64,000 nt of DNA, from contig NZ_CP132744.1 in NCBI RefSeq assembly GCF_037477895.1, forward strand, positions 2,480,001 to 2,544,000, read 5' to 3'. The translations under genes were made by a program, and so were the position numbers. Shown piece after piece: positions 10,388 through 18,306 of this stretch. The stretch's first letter is position 1. The number at the start of each line of letters is the position of its first letter. This DNA comes from Mycetohabitans endofungorum. Lineage in GTDB: Bacteria > Pseudomonadota > Gammaproteobacteria > Burkholderiales > Burkholderiaceae. Below the pieces are notes generated by a model. The model worked only from the letters and a program-made list of their open reading frames with translations. It was not told the origin of the DNA and searched no databases.

Positions 10388-10431
10388 GATCGCAACGCCA
10401 TGTTACCGGTCGGCAACATGGCGTTGCGATC
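10388..10431. repeat. Perfect 17-bp inverted repeat (hairpin)
   Basis: Arms GATCGCAACGCCATGTT (10388-10404) and its exact complement (10415-10431) surround a 10-nt loop, ACCGGTCGGC. There is no T-run on either side, so it does not look like a simple terminator. It lies upstream of the Hsp70-like gene's start and of the broken TetR gene. Confidence 0.8.
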
Positions 10432-10582
10432 TTAGACTGAGCGGTAACATGTCAAGAAACGGTATCGCACTGCCGGGCATCTCGTATTGGTGCAGCGCTG
10501 GAATGAGTCATGAGTCACAGCAATCAACCCTCCACACAGGGGCGGATGCCGTCCACCAGCATGCCTCGGCGCGCGCCGAGCC

Positions 10583-10882
10583 GACTACCGGGGTTGTTCG
10601 TTTGTCAATGTATCGTGCGAGTTTTCGGAGCGCGAGCACCCGGCGCGCCAGATCGTCACCCGTAACAAGACAGCGTTGCTCGAACGACTGACCGATCTGG
10701 CGCGACAGGCCGGCGCACGCGAGCCCGCACGGCTCGGCGCGTCGCTTGCGTTGCTCGTTGAGGGCGTCTACACTGCCAGCCAGACCCTCGATCCGCGCTG
10801 CGACGTGATCGCCTCGGCGCCGACTCTGGCCGCCCAGTTGATCGACGCGGCCACCGCGCCCTCCGATGCCGATGCACGATGA
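10583..10882 (+). pseudogene. TetR-family regulator, C-terminal remnant
   Basis: From GAC at 10583 an open frame reads DYRGCSFVNVSCEFSEREHP and continues through KTALLERLTDLARQAG and LALLVEGVYTASQTL. This is the typical C-terminal ligand/dimer domain of one TetR branch (GCPFINAS..E..ehP..LL.EGa...sq). The N-terminal helix-turn-helix domain is missing: the frame has a TGA near 10512 and no TetR-like sequence precedes it. The stop overlaps the next gene's start. A truncated gene without DNA-binding ability is the simplest reading. Confidence 0.7.
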
Positions 10883-11441
10883 ACACAAGGGTCACGCCGC
10901 CGTCGTTAGCACCACGGTGCGATGGCTCGAACGGGCCGTCATTGGCCTGAATCTATGCCCTTTCGCGAAGTCCGTCCATGTCAAGCGGCAGATCCGCTAC
11001 ACAGTCAGCAACGCCCACAGCGCCGCCGACGTGCTGGCCGCGCTCGATGTCGAACTGCAGGCGCTGGTCGACGCGGATCCGCAATGGATCGATACGACGT
11101 TGCTGATATTGCCGGACGCATTTGCCGACTTCTACGCGTTCAACGACTTCCTGCCACGTGCGGACAAGCTTTTGCGTCGGCGCGCGCTGGAAGGCATCGT
11201 GCAGATCGCGAGCTTTCATCCACTGTTCCAATTCGCCGGCACCGGTGAGCACGACATCGAGAACTATACGAACCGCGCGCCGTATCCGATCCTGCATCTG
11301 CTGCGGGAAGCCAGCGTGACGCGGGCCGTTGACGCGTTTGCGGATGCGGCGCAAATCTACGAACGCAACGAGCAAACGATGCGCGCACTCGGTCACGCGG
11401 GCTGGCGCCGCCTGCTGGAAGCGGACGACGAACGCCGTTGA
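10866..11441 (+). CDS. DUF1415 family protein
   Basis: A 191-residue soluble protein of the conserved DUF1415 family. Typical blocks are WLERAVIGLNLCPFAKSVH near the N-terminus, DTTLLILPDAFADFYAFNDFL in the middle and the FHPLFQFAGT...NYTNRAPYPILHLLRE segment. The conserved Cys, His and Asp/Glu residues suggest an enzyme, but the function is not established. Its start overlaps the end of the TetR remnant by 17 bp, so it was probably translated with that regulator. It converges with the methyltransferase gene. Confidence 0.85.
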   Translation: MPMHDEHKGHAAVVSTTVRWLERAVIGLNLCPFAKSVHVKRQIRYTVSNAHSAADVLAALDVELQALVDADPQWIDTTLLILPDAFADFYAFNDFLPRADKLLRRRALEGIVQIASFHPLFQFAGTGEHDIENYTNRAPYPILHLLREASVTRAVDAFADAAQIYERNEQTMRALGHAGWRRLLEADDERR

Positions 11442-12311
11442 TCATGCCGGATTGGCGATCCGCTGCTCGCTCTCGCGGGTCAGCGCCGGGATGAAGAAAC
11501 GTGGTGCGAGTTCTTCCAGCCCTAGTTCGGCCAACATCGCCGTCAGACGCTCGGACGGCTTGCGACGTGGCAGATTTTTGTAAGTGGCAATGATGAGTTC
11601 GTTTTTCAGCGAGTGTTCCCAGCCGACCAGTTCGGTCACGCTAATGTGATACCCATGCGCCTCCAACTGCAGGCAGCGTAGCACGTTGGTCAACTGGCTA
11701 CCGAATTCGCGCGTGTGCAGCGGATGACGCCATAGCTCGCTCAGCGCGGTGCGTCCGAGCGCCTTCGCCTTGTTGCGCCTCAACACGGCCGCCACCTCTG
11801 CCTGGCAGCACGGCACCAACACGATATAGCGGGCCTGCTTGGCCAGAGCAAAGCGGATCGCATCGTCGGTCGCAGTATTGCAAGCATGCAGCGCAGTGAC
11901 GATGTCTACCGCTGACGGTAGTTTGTCCGATGAGATCGATTCCGCTACGGATAATTTTAGGAACGACATACCAGAAAACCCGAGCCGGGCAGCCAAGTCA
12001 ACGGATTGGGTGACCAGGTCGTCGCGCGCCTCGATACCGTACAGACGCGAGCCGTCGCCCAGGTTTTTAAAGAACAGATCGTACAAAATAAAACCGAGGT
12101 ACGACTTGCCGGCACCGTGATCGACTAGCGTCACGTCGCCGCCCTGTTGCTTCAACTCGGCGAGCAGTGGTTCGATGAATTGGTACAGGTGGTAGACCTG
12201 CTTGAGCTTGCGCCGGCTGTCCTGGTTAAGTTTGCCCTCGCGCGTCAGGATATGGAGTTCCTTGAGCAATTCGATGGATTGGCCGGGGCGGACGTTGTAC
12301 TTCTCGGACAT
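11442..12311 (-). CDS. SAM-dependent methyltransferase-like protein
   Basis: The protein has about 289 residues from the ATG at 12311 (MSEKYNVRPGQSIELLKELH); an in-frame ATG at 12341 would add ten residues with no family look. The Rossmann SAM motif reads VTLVDHGAGKSYLGFILYD, followed by an acidic strand end GIEARDDLV and a CNTATDDAI segment. VLVPCCQAEVAAVL carries a Cys pair. The substrate is unknown. It may modify RNA or a small molecule. It lies downstream of gabD with a long hairpin between. Confidence 0.75.
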   Translation of the reverse strand: MSEKYNVRPGQSIELLKELHILTREGKLNQDSRRKLKQVYHLYQFIEPLLAELKQQGGDVTLVDHGAGKSYLGFILYDLFFKNLGDGSRLYGIEARDDLVTQSVDLAARLGFSGMSFLKLSVAESISSDKLPSAVDIVTALHACNTATDDAIRFALAKQARYIVLVPCCQAEVAAVLRRNKAKALGRTALSELWRHPLHTREFGSQLTNVLRCLQLEAHGYHISVTELVGWEHSLKNELIIATYKNLPRRKPSERLTAMLAELGLEELAPRFFIPALTRESEQRIANPA

Positions 12312-12366
12312 GGCAGGTCGAAACACAGGTTCAAGCGCCACGCCGACAAGCGCGGTGGCGCACAGT

Positions 12367-12417
12367 TGTCACCGGTAGGCCGGTTGCACAATCCGCGCAA
12401 CCGGCCTACCGGTGACA
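12367..12417. repeat. Perfect 21-bp inverted repeat (hairpin)
   Basis: Arms at 12367-12387 and 12397-12417 are exact complements, each containing CACCGGTAGGCCGG, around a 9-nt loop (acaatccgc). No T-run follows on the minus strand, the direction of both flanking genes (gabD upstream, methyltransferase downstream). A transcript-processing or termination role is possible but not shown. Confidence 0.85.
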
Positions 12418-12475
12418 GTGTACCGAAAAAGCTTGCGGTACCGCTCTTCCGAGCGGTGCGCCCGAGCAGAAGGAA

Positions 12476-13948
12476 TCAAACCCCACCGATGCACAGGTAC
12501 TTCATCTCGAGATACTCGTCGATCCCGTACTTGGACCCTTCGCGCCCCAGCCCTGACTGCTTTATACCGCCGAACGGGCCGATCTCATTCGATATCAAGC
12601 CCGTGTTGATTCCCACCATGCCATACTCGAGCGCTTCCGCCACGCGCCACACGCGCCCCAGATCCCGGCTGTAGAAGTACGCAGCCAGCCCGAATTCTGT
12701 CTCGTTGGCCAGACGGATTACTTCATCATCGGTACTGAAGCGGAACAGCGGCGCGACGGGACCGAATGTTTCCTCACGCGCGATGCGCATTGCCTGGGTC
12801 ACGCCGGCCAATACCGTTGCCTCGAAGAAAGTGCCGCCCAACGCATGCCGCTTGCCGCCGCAGAGCACGCGTGCGCCATGGGAGAGCGCGTCGGCGATGT
12901 GCGACTCGACCTTGTCCACCGCAGCCTGGTTGATCAACGGTCCCTGCGTCACCCCCGCGTCGAACCCGTTGCCCACCTTGAGCCGGCTGACCGCATCGGC
13001 AAGCTTGCGCGAGAATGCGTCGTACACCGAGTCGTGCACGTAGAAGCGGTTCGTGCACACGCAGGTCTGGCCGGCATTGCGGTACTTCGAGGCGACCGCG
13101 CCCTCCACGGCTGCGTCCAGATCCGCATCGTCGAACACGATGAACGGCGCATTGCCGCCCAGCTCCAGTGACAGCTTTTTAATTGTCGGCGCACACTGGG
13201 CCGCGAGCAGCCGGCCGACCGGTGTCGAGCCCGTGAACGACAGCTTGCGCACGACCGGATTGGACGTCATTTCCGCGCCGATCGTCTTCGGATCGCCCGT
13301 GACCACGCTGAACACACCCGCCGGCACGCCAGCGCGCTCGGCCAGGGCTGCCAGCGCGAGCGCCGACAGCGGCGTGGCTTCCGCCGGCTTAAGCACGATC
13401 GCACAGCCGGCCGCCAACGCGGGGGCCACCTTGCGCGTGATCATCGCTGCCGGGAAATTCCAGGGTGTGATCGCCGCACATACGCCCACCGGCTCCTTCA
13501 GCACGACAAGCCGCTTGTCGCCGGCGGGGCTCGCCAACGTGTCGCCATTCACCCGCTTGGCTTCTTCCGCAAACCATTCGAGGAATGATGCCGCATAGCT
13601 GATCTCACCTTTTGCCTCAGCAAGCGGCTTGCCCTGCTCGGCCGTCATGATCGTGGCCAGGTCGTGCGCATTGGCTAGCATCAAATCGTGCCAGCGACGC
13701 AGTACCGCGGCACGCTCTTTACTCGTCTTCGCCCGCCACGCGCGTTGTGCCAGCTGCGCTGCATCGATCGCGCGACGCGTCTCGGCCGCGCCCATCGCCG
13801 GAACGGCCGCTAGCGTACGGCCCGTCGCCGGATCGACCACATCGAACGTGCGCCCCTCATCCGCGCCGACCCACGTCCCGCTGACGTAGGCCAGATCGCG
13901 CAGCAGCGACGAATCCTTCAACGATAACGCCTGATTGTCCGATCCCAT
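12476..13948 (-). CDS. gabD: NAD(P)-dependent succinate-semialdehyde dehydrogenase
   Basis: It oxidises succinate semialdehyde to succinate, the last step of GABA breakdown. The 490-residue aldehyde dehydrogenase has the cofactor-site Asn in ITPWNFPAAMITRK. The general-base Glu is in LSLELGGNAPF and the catalytic Cys in NAGQTCVCTNR, where the second Cys two residues on is the redox-sensitive pair known in GabD. The C-terminal block GPFGGIKQSGLGREGSKYG is intact. The usual partner gabT lies just upstream as a wreck, so the GABA pathway here may depend on another transaminase. Confidence 0.93.
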   Translation of the reverse strand: MGSDNQALSLKDSSLLRDLAYVSGTWVGADEGRTFDVVDPATGRTLAAVPAMGAAETRRAIDAAQLAQRAWRAKTSKERAAVLRRWHDLMLANAHDLATIMTAEQGKPLAEAKGEISYAASFLEWFAEEAKRVNGDTLASPAGDKRLVVLKEPVGVCAAITPWNFPAAMITRKVAPALAAGCAIVLKPAEATPLSALALAALAERAGVPAGVFSVVTGDPKTIGAEMTSNPVVRKLSFTGSTPVGRLLAAQCAPTIKKLSLELGGNAPFIVFDDADLDAAVEGAVASKYRNAGQTCVCTNRFYVHDSVYDAFSRKLADAVSRLKVGNGFDAGVTQGPLINQAAVDKVESHIADALSHGARVLCGGKRHALGGTFFEATVLAGVTQAMRIAREETFGPVAPLFRFSTDDEVIRLANETEFGLAAYFYSRDLGRVWRVAEALEYGMVGINTGLISNEIGPFGGIKQSGLGREGSKYGIDEYLEMKYLCIGGV

Positions 13949-13958
13949 GCTCTTGTTC

Positions 13959-14470
13959 CTATGCTTGCGCGACGGCGCCGTGCGTCAGCGCGTGTTCAAG
14001 TATGTCCAGCCCTCGTCCAGCGCTGCCGGCTCGCTCGTCAGCGGAAAAGGAAGCGAATTACCTTACCATGTACGCTGCCTACGAGCAGCAACAGGCCATG
14101 CTCGAGTCGCTTCTTCAGTTGCCGCCCCAGCGTGTCCGGCCCGTGTGCTCAGGCTCTCTTCGACGATCACCTCGAGCACCACATGCGCCGCCGTGCAGGC
14201 GAGTGAATGGTCCACGTAGATGCCGCCCAGTCCGCCGGGCTCCGCGGCATCCGTCAGCACGGCCCGGCCGACCATATCGGACAGCAGCATGCCACCGGCC
14301 AGACTCTTCGCCATCGTTATCAAGTCCGGTTTGACATCGTCGTGCTGCATCCCACGGCAGCGAGCAAAGCTGTGCATCAACTGGTCCGCCCGCGGCGCCC
14401 GTGTCCCGTCGCGGTCCAGCTGCAGGTCGGGCTCGATGATCGCGATTCGACGTCTCGTATGGTCCAACAC
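13959..14470 (-). pseudogene. gabT: Decayed 4-aminobutyrate aminotransferase (gabT)
   Basis: Minus-strand frames read IAIIEPDLQ at the left of the remnant, then MQHDDVKPDLITMAKSLAGG with the PLP-binding Lys, AAEPGGLGGIYVD and AAHVVLEVIVEESL. In another frame they end in LDILEHALTHGAVAQA with a stop at 13959. These are recognisable pieces of the C-terminal half of GabT, but the N-terminal half is gone and at least one frameshift separates the end. It sits directly upstream of gabD on the same strand, as in an ancestral gabTD operon. Confidence 0.85.
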
Positions 14471-14574
14471 AGCTTGAGTGGTAAACGATACAGTTAGCAG
14501 CGCAGTTGGCAAACTGTATCTGTCCGTCGGCGAGTGGACGGCGATAGAGTTAGATAACGACTCAAGGAGCCACC

Positions 14575-15903
14575 ATGACTTCATTCGATACCGTCAGCGA
14601 CCTGTCGAACTTCTGGATGCCGTTCACCGCCAATCGCCAGTTCAAGGCCGCGCCGCGCCTGCTAACGTCGGCCAAGGGCATGTACTACACGAGCAGCGAC
14701 GGCCGCAAAGTACTCGATGGCGTGGCCGGCCTGTGGTGTGTGAATGCAGGCCACGCGCGCGAGGAGATCGTCTCTGCAATACAGCAATCGGCCGACACGC
14801 TCGACTATGCGCCGCCATTTCAAATGGGCCATCCGCTCGCCTTCCAGGCGGCGGCCAAGGTGGCCCACATCATGCCGAACGGGCTGGACCGCATCTTCTT
14901 CACCAACTCGGGGTCGGAGTCAGTCGATACCGCGCTGAAGATTGCACTCGCCTATCACCGGGCGCGCGGCGACGGGCAGCGCACCCGGCTGATCGGCCGC
15001 GAGCGCGGCTACCATGGAGTCGGTTTCGGCGGGATCTCGGTAGGCGGCATCGTCGCCAACCGTAAGGCATTCTCCGGTGCGCTGCTGCCCGCGGTCGACC
15101 ATCTGCCGCACACGCATGATCCGGCAAGGAACACGTTTTCCCGCGGACAGCCCGAACATGGCGCGCACCTAGCCGACGAACTCGAGCGGCTGGTCGCGCT
15201 GCACGACGCATCCACGATCGCAGCCGTGATCGTCGAGCCGGTGGCCGGCTCGACTGGCGTGCTGATTCCGCCAAAGGGCTACCTGCAGCGGCTGCGAGAG
15301 ATCTGTTCCAAACACGGCATTTTGCTGATCTTTGATGAGGTCATCACCGCTTTTGGGCGGCTCGGCTGCGCGACGGCCGCTGAGTTCTTCGGCGTCAAGC
15401 CAGACCTAATCACGATGGCCAAGGCGATCAATAACGCCGCTGCGCCGATGGGCGCGGTAGCCGCGGACAGGAAGATTTACGACACGATCGTGAACGCCGG
15501 CGCGCCGGGCGCCATCGAGCTGTTTCATGGCTATACGTATTCGGCTCATCCAATCGCGGCGGCGGCGGCAGTCGCGACGCAGGCCCTGTATCAGCGCGAG
15601 GGATTATTTGAGCGGGCGGCAAAGATCGCGCCTTTCTTCGAGCATGCGATCCACGCGCTGCGCGATGCGCCGTACGTGAAGGATGTGCGCAACCTGGGGT
15701 TGGTCGGTGGTGTGGAGCTGAAATCACGCGACGGCGCATTCGGTGCGCGCGCCTACGAAACGTTCGTCAAGTGTTTCGAGCTTGGCGTGTTGATCCGCTA
15801 TACCGGGGAGACGCTCGCGTTCTCGCCACCGCTGATCATCTCCGAACAACAAATCACGCAAGTTTTCGACACGGTGCGCAACGCGTTGCAAACGCTGAAG
15901 TAA
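14575..15903 (+). CDS. Beta-alanine (omega-amino acid):pyruvate aminotransferase
   Basis: A 442-residue class-III PLP aminotransferase. The opening NFWMPFTANRQFKAAPRLL is typical of beta-alanine:pyruvate transaminases. The cofactor-phosphate loop is NSGSESVDTALK, the Asp contacting the PLP ring is in LLIFDEVITAFGRLG, and the Schiff-base Lys is in DLITMAKAINNAAAPMG. The intact GLVGGVEL end and full length argue for function. An AAGGAGCC ribosome site precedes the ATG. It is divergent from gabT/gabD and could partly replace lost GabT activity (inference). Confidence 0.9.
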   Translation: MTSFDTVSDLSNFWMPFTANRQFKAAPRLLTSAKGMYYTSSDGRKVLDGVAGLWCVNAGHAREEIVSAIQQSADTLDYAPPFQMGHPLAFQAAAKVAHIMPNGLDRIFFTNSGSESVDTALKIALAYHRARGDGQRTRLIGRERGYHGVGFGGISVGGIVANRKAFSGALLPAVDHLPHTHDPARNTFSRGQPEHGAHLADELERLVALHDASTIAAVIVEPVAGSTGVLIPPKGYLQRLREICSKHGILLIFDEVITAFGRLGCATAAEFFGVKPDLITMAKAINNAAAPMGAVAADRKIYDTIVNAGAPGAIELFHGYTYSAHPIAAAAAVATQALYQREGLFERAAKIAPFFEHAIHALRDAPYVKDVRNLGLVGGVELKSRDGAFGARAYETFVKCFELGVLIRYTGETLAFSPPLIISEQQITQVFDTVRNALQTLK

Positions 15904-16374
15904 CGACAACGCCATAGCCGCGTATTCGGCCAGCGCCGACGCCATCGAGTACGCTGCTGAAGGAAATAGAGTACAAAGCGTTCATCCGCGTGATCCGTTC
16001 GTGGGAACGCAAGCATTTGCTGTTGCCCGTATGACGGAAACCCGGCCCCGCTCTCGCCCAATGTTATTTTTTTCAGCCACCGGCCCAATCACTTCCGACA
16101 CTACCCGTGCCAAATTGTTGCGTTTTTCTCGCTCCTCTTTCGCATGCGTGCCGATCCCAGTAGGAGAGCCTCGCTATAGTTTAAAAGTGCCGGACATCCA
16201 AAGCCGGCAGAAACGGCGGGGGTCAATAGACCGGCCTATCCGATAACTATTCGCTGTTGCTGCGGCTCGATTGCGACATGCCAACCGACGATTTGACAAG
16301 ATCTATCACTTTCGTGTTATGCCGCGGGGGTGATTGTCCCTATAGCAAAAACAATGCATCGATACGGGGCAGTC
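15904..16374. other. Intergenic region with a possible short gene remnant
   Basis: An open stretch ending in TGA at 16032-16034 reads LLKEIEYKAFIRVIRSWERK on the plus strand. It looks like the real C-terminus of some protein, but I cannot name the family. The rest is A/T-richer and probably carries the promoter of the sigma-54 activator. No complete gene is visible. Confidence 0.35.
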
Positions 16375-17739
16375 ATGTCGCTATCTAACGGCAGTCAATT
16401 CACCGTTTCTCGAAGACTCGTCTACTGGACACGCGAGCCGTCCCAGGACCTACAACAACAATTGTCCCGACGCAGCTGGCTCGTGTCGGTCGTCGTTGAT
16501 GGGCATGCCGTCAGGCACGCGCTGCAGCATGTCGATCAGGCAGGCGGGATCCTCGACCTGAGCACGGTGCCCGACACCGAATTGCTGGATGCGCTGGCGG
16601 TCTGCCAGGCGGCATCGGACGTAGCCTGGATCGGCTTAGTTGAGCCGCGGCAGCTCAGTATCGCGGCAGTCAGGGCAGTGCTTCGTGACTATTGTTTTGA
16701 TTATGTAACGCTTCCTGCGTCGCAGCAGCGCATAGCCGATGCAGTTGGCCAAGCATACGGCATGCTCATGCTGCGCGCCCCCCAGGGCCAGTCACGCTCG
16801 CGCGAAGGGAGGATGATCGGTACCTGCGACGCGATGCTGAAGCTGTTCGACAAGATACCGAGAATCGCGCGCACCGACGCGCCAGTGCTCATTTCCGGTG
16901 AGTCGGGCACCGGCAAGGAGCTGACCGCGATCGCGATCCATGAGCGCTCGCCCCGTGCCAAACGGCCGTTCGTCGCGATCAACTGTGGGGCGATTCCGCC
17001 TCACCTGGTCCAGTCCGAGTTGTTTGGCTACGAGCGCGGCGCGTTCACCGGAGCAGTGTCGCGCAAGGTCGGCCGGATCGAGACGGCCAATCACGGCACG
17101 CTGTTCCTCGATGAGATCGCGGATCTGCCACTGGAGAGCCAGACCAGCCTATTGCGCTTCCTGCAAGAGCGCACGATCCAGCGCCTGGGCGGGCGTGACA
17201 CGATCCACGTCGACGTGCGGGTCATTTCAGCCACGCACGCGAACCTGGAGGAAGCCGTCAACGCCGGGCGCTTCCGCGCCGATCTCTATCATCGGCTGTG
17301 CGTGCTGCGCGTGGAGCAGCCCGCGTTGCGCACGCGCGGCAAAGACATCGAAGTGCTCGCGCAATGTATGTTCGAACGATACAAGTCGGATGCGCCGCAC
17401 GTGAAGGGCTTTTCTCCGTCGGCCATGGTCGCAATGCGTCGCTATCCGTGGCCAGGAAACGTGCGCGAGTTGATCAACCGAGTACGGCGTGCCTTAGTGA
17501 TGACTGACGGCAACCTCCTAACGGCTCACGATCTGGAACTCGAACAGTGGGTGCCGCCGGAGGCCGTGCCGATCATCAAGCCGCCCGTGGTCATCAATGA
17601 CCATTTGATCGACCAGGCGCTGAAGCGGCACCGCGGCCGGCAAACCGAAGCGGCGCGAGAGTTGGGTATTTCCCGCTCCACGCTGTACCGCCGACTGCGC
17701 ACCCAGCGTCTTGCGGAGATGGCTACGGACGCGGGATGA
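16375..17739 (+). CDS. Sigma-54-dependent transcriptional activator (VpsR-like, Fis family)
   Basis: From the ATG at 16375 (MSLSNGSQFTVSRR) the protein has 454 residues; a GTG at 16330 and an ATG at 16354 are alternatives. An N-terminal receiver-like domain of about 130 residues lacks an obvious phospho-Asp setting. The AAA+ domain has Walker A GESGTGKE, the sigma-54-contact loop GAFTGA, Walker B GTLFLDEIADLP and an R-finger region. A Fis-type HTH (QTEAARELGISRSTLYRRL) ends the protein. The VpsR family links c-di-GMP to exopolysaccharide; an EAL remnant lies immediately downstream. Confidence 0.88.
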   Translation: MSLSNGSQFTVSRRLVYWTREPSQDLQQQLSRRSWLVSVVVDGHAVRHALQHVDQAGGILDLSTVPDTELLDALAVCQAASDVAWIGLVEPRQLSIAAVRAVLRDYCFDYVTLPASQQRIADAVGQAYGMLMLRAPQGQSRSREGRMIGTCDAMLKLFDKIPRIARTDAPVLISGESGTGKELTAIAIHERSPRAKRPFVAINCGAIPPHLVQSELFGYERGAFTGAVSRKVGRIETANHGTLFLDEIADLPLESQTSLLRFLQERTIQRLGGRDTIHVDVRVISATHANLEEAVNAGRFRADLYHRLCVLRVEQPALRTRGKDIEVLAQCMFERYKSDAPHVKGFSPSAMVAMRRYPWPGNVRELINRVRRALVMTDGNLLTAHDLELEQWVPPEAVPIIKPPVVINDHLIDQALKRHRGRQTEAARELGISRSTLYRRLRTQRLAEMATDAG

Positions 17740-17868
17740 TCCCAAGCGCGACCGGAGCGGCCCACGCGATGCGACGCTAGAGCGGCAGCGTGTCGGTGCG
17801 ATGAACCGGCTCGGTGCCATGGCATCGACCGGCTGGGAATACCCCAAACCTGTGCTTCGGTCGTACAC

Positions 17869-18051
17869 TCACTCGCCGAGCAAGCGTGCCTGCTCGGCAA
17901 TCTCGACGCTCTCGGCAGTGACCCACGGCTTCAGCACATGCGCCATCGCGATGATCGCGTCGACCAGCACCGCGATCTGATCCGATCGCGGGCGATCGGC
18001 AATCAACGATGCGATAATGCGGCGGCACAGCTCACACGTCTCAAACCCTGC
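17869..18051 (-). pseudogene. EAL-domain (c-di-GMP phosphodiesterase) C-terminal remnant
   Basis: A minus-strand frame of about 60 codons ending at TGA 17869-17871 reads DQIAVLVDAIIAMAHVLKPW then VTAESVEIAEQARLLGE. This resembles the end of EAL domains (aiv.aii.lAh.lgl.viAEGVEt.eQ..lL). The frame is closed upstream by a stop at 18052-18054, and the catalytic EAL motif is not found nearby. It is therefore a fragment of a lost phosphodiesterase, next to the VpsR-like regulator. Confidence 0.6.
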
Positions 18052-18306
18052 TCACTGCGGAACGCGGACAAACGGCCGAGTGTCCATCTTCGCACGGGTA
18101 GGCGAACATAGCGTTTTGTACCACTGTCGAAGGACGGTATGCGGCGTCTGTAGTCGGCGCCTTCGCGGGTTCCGTCCCCAAGTGCCTACCACAAGGCGCA
18201 GCTTCGGCGCTTGGCAGCTCGCTAACGTTTCGCCCGAGAACCGTAATAAGTAGTTCGAGCGGAAGTATCGACACGGATTTATAGCATTGCTGGACGGACA
18301 ATCGAC

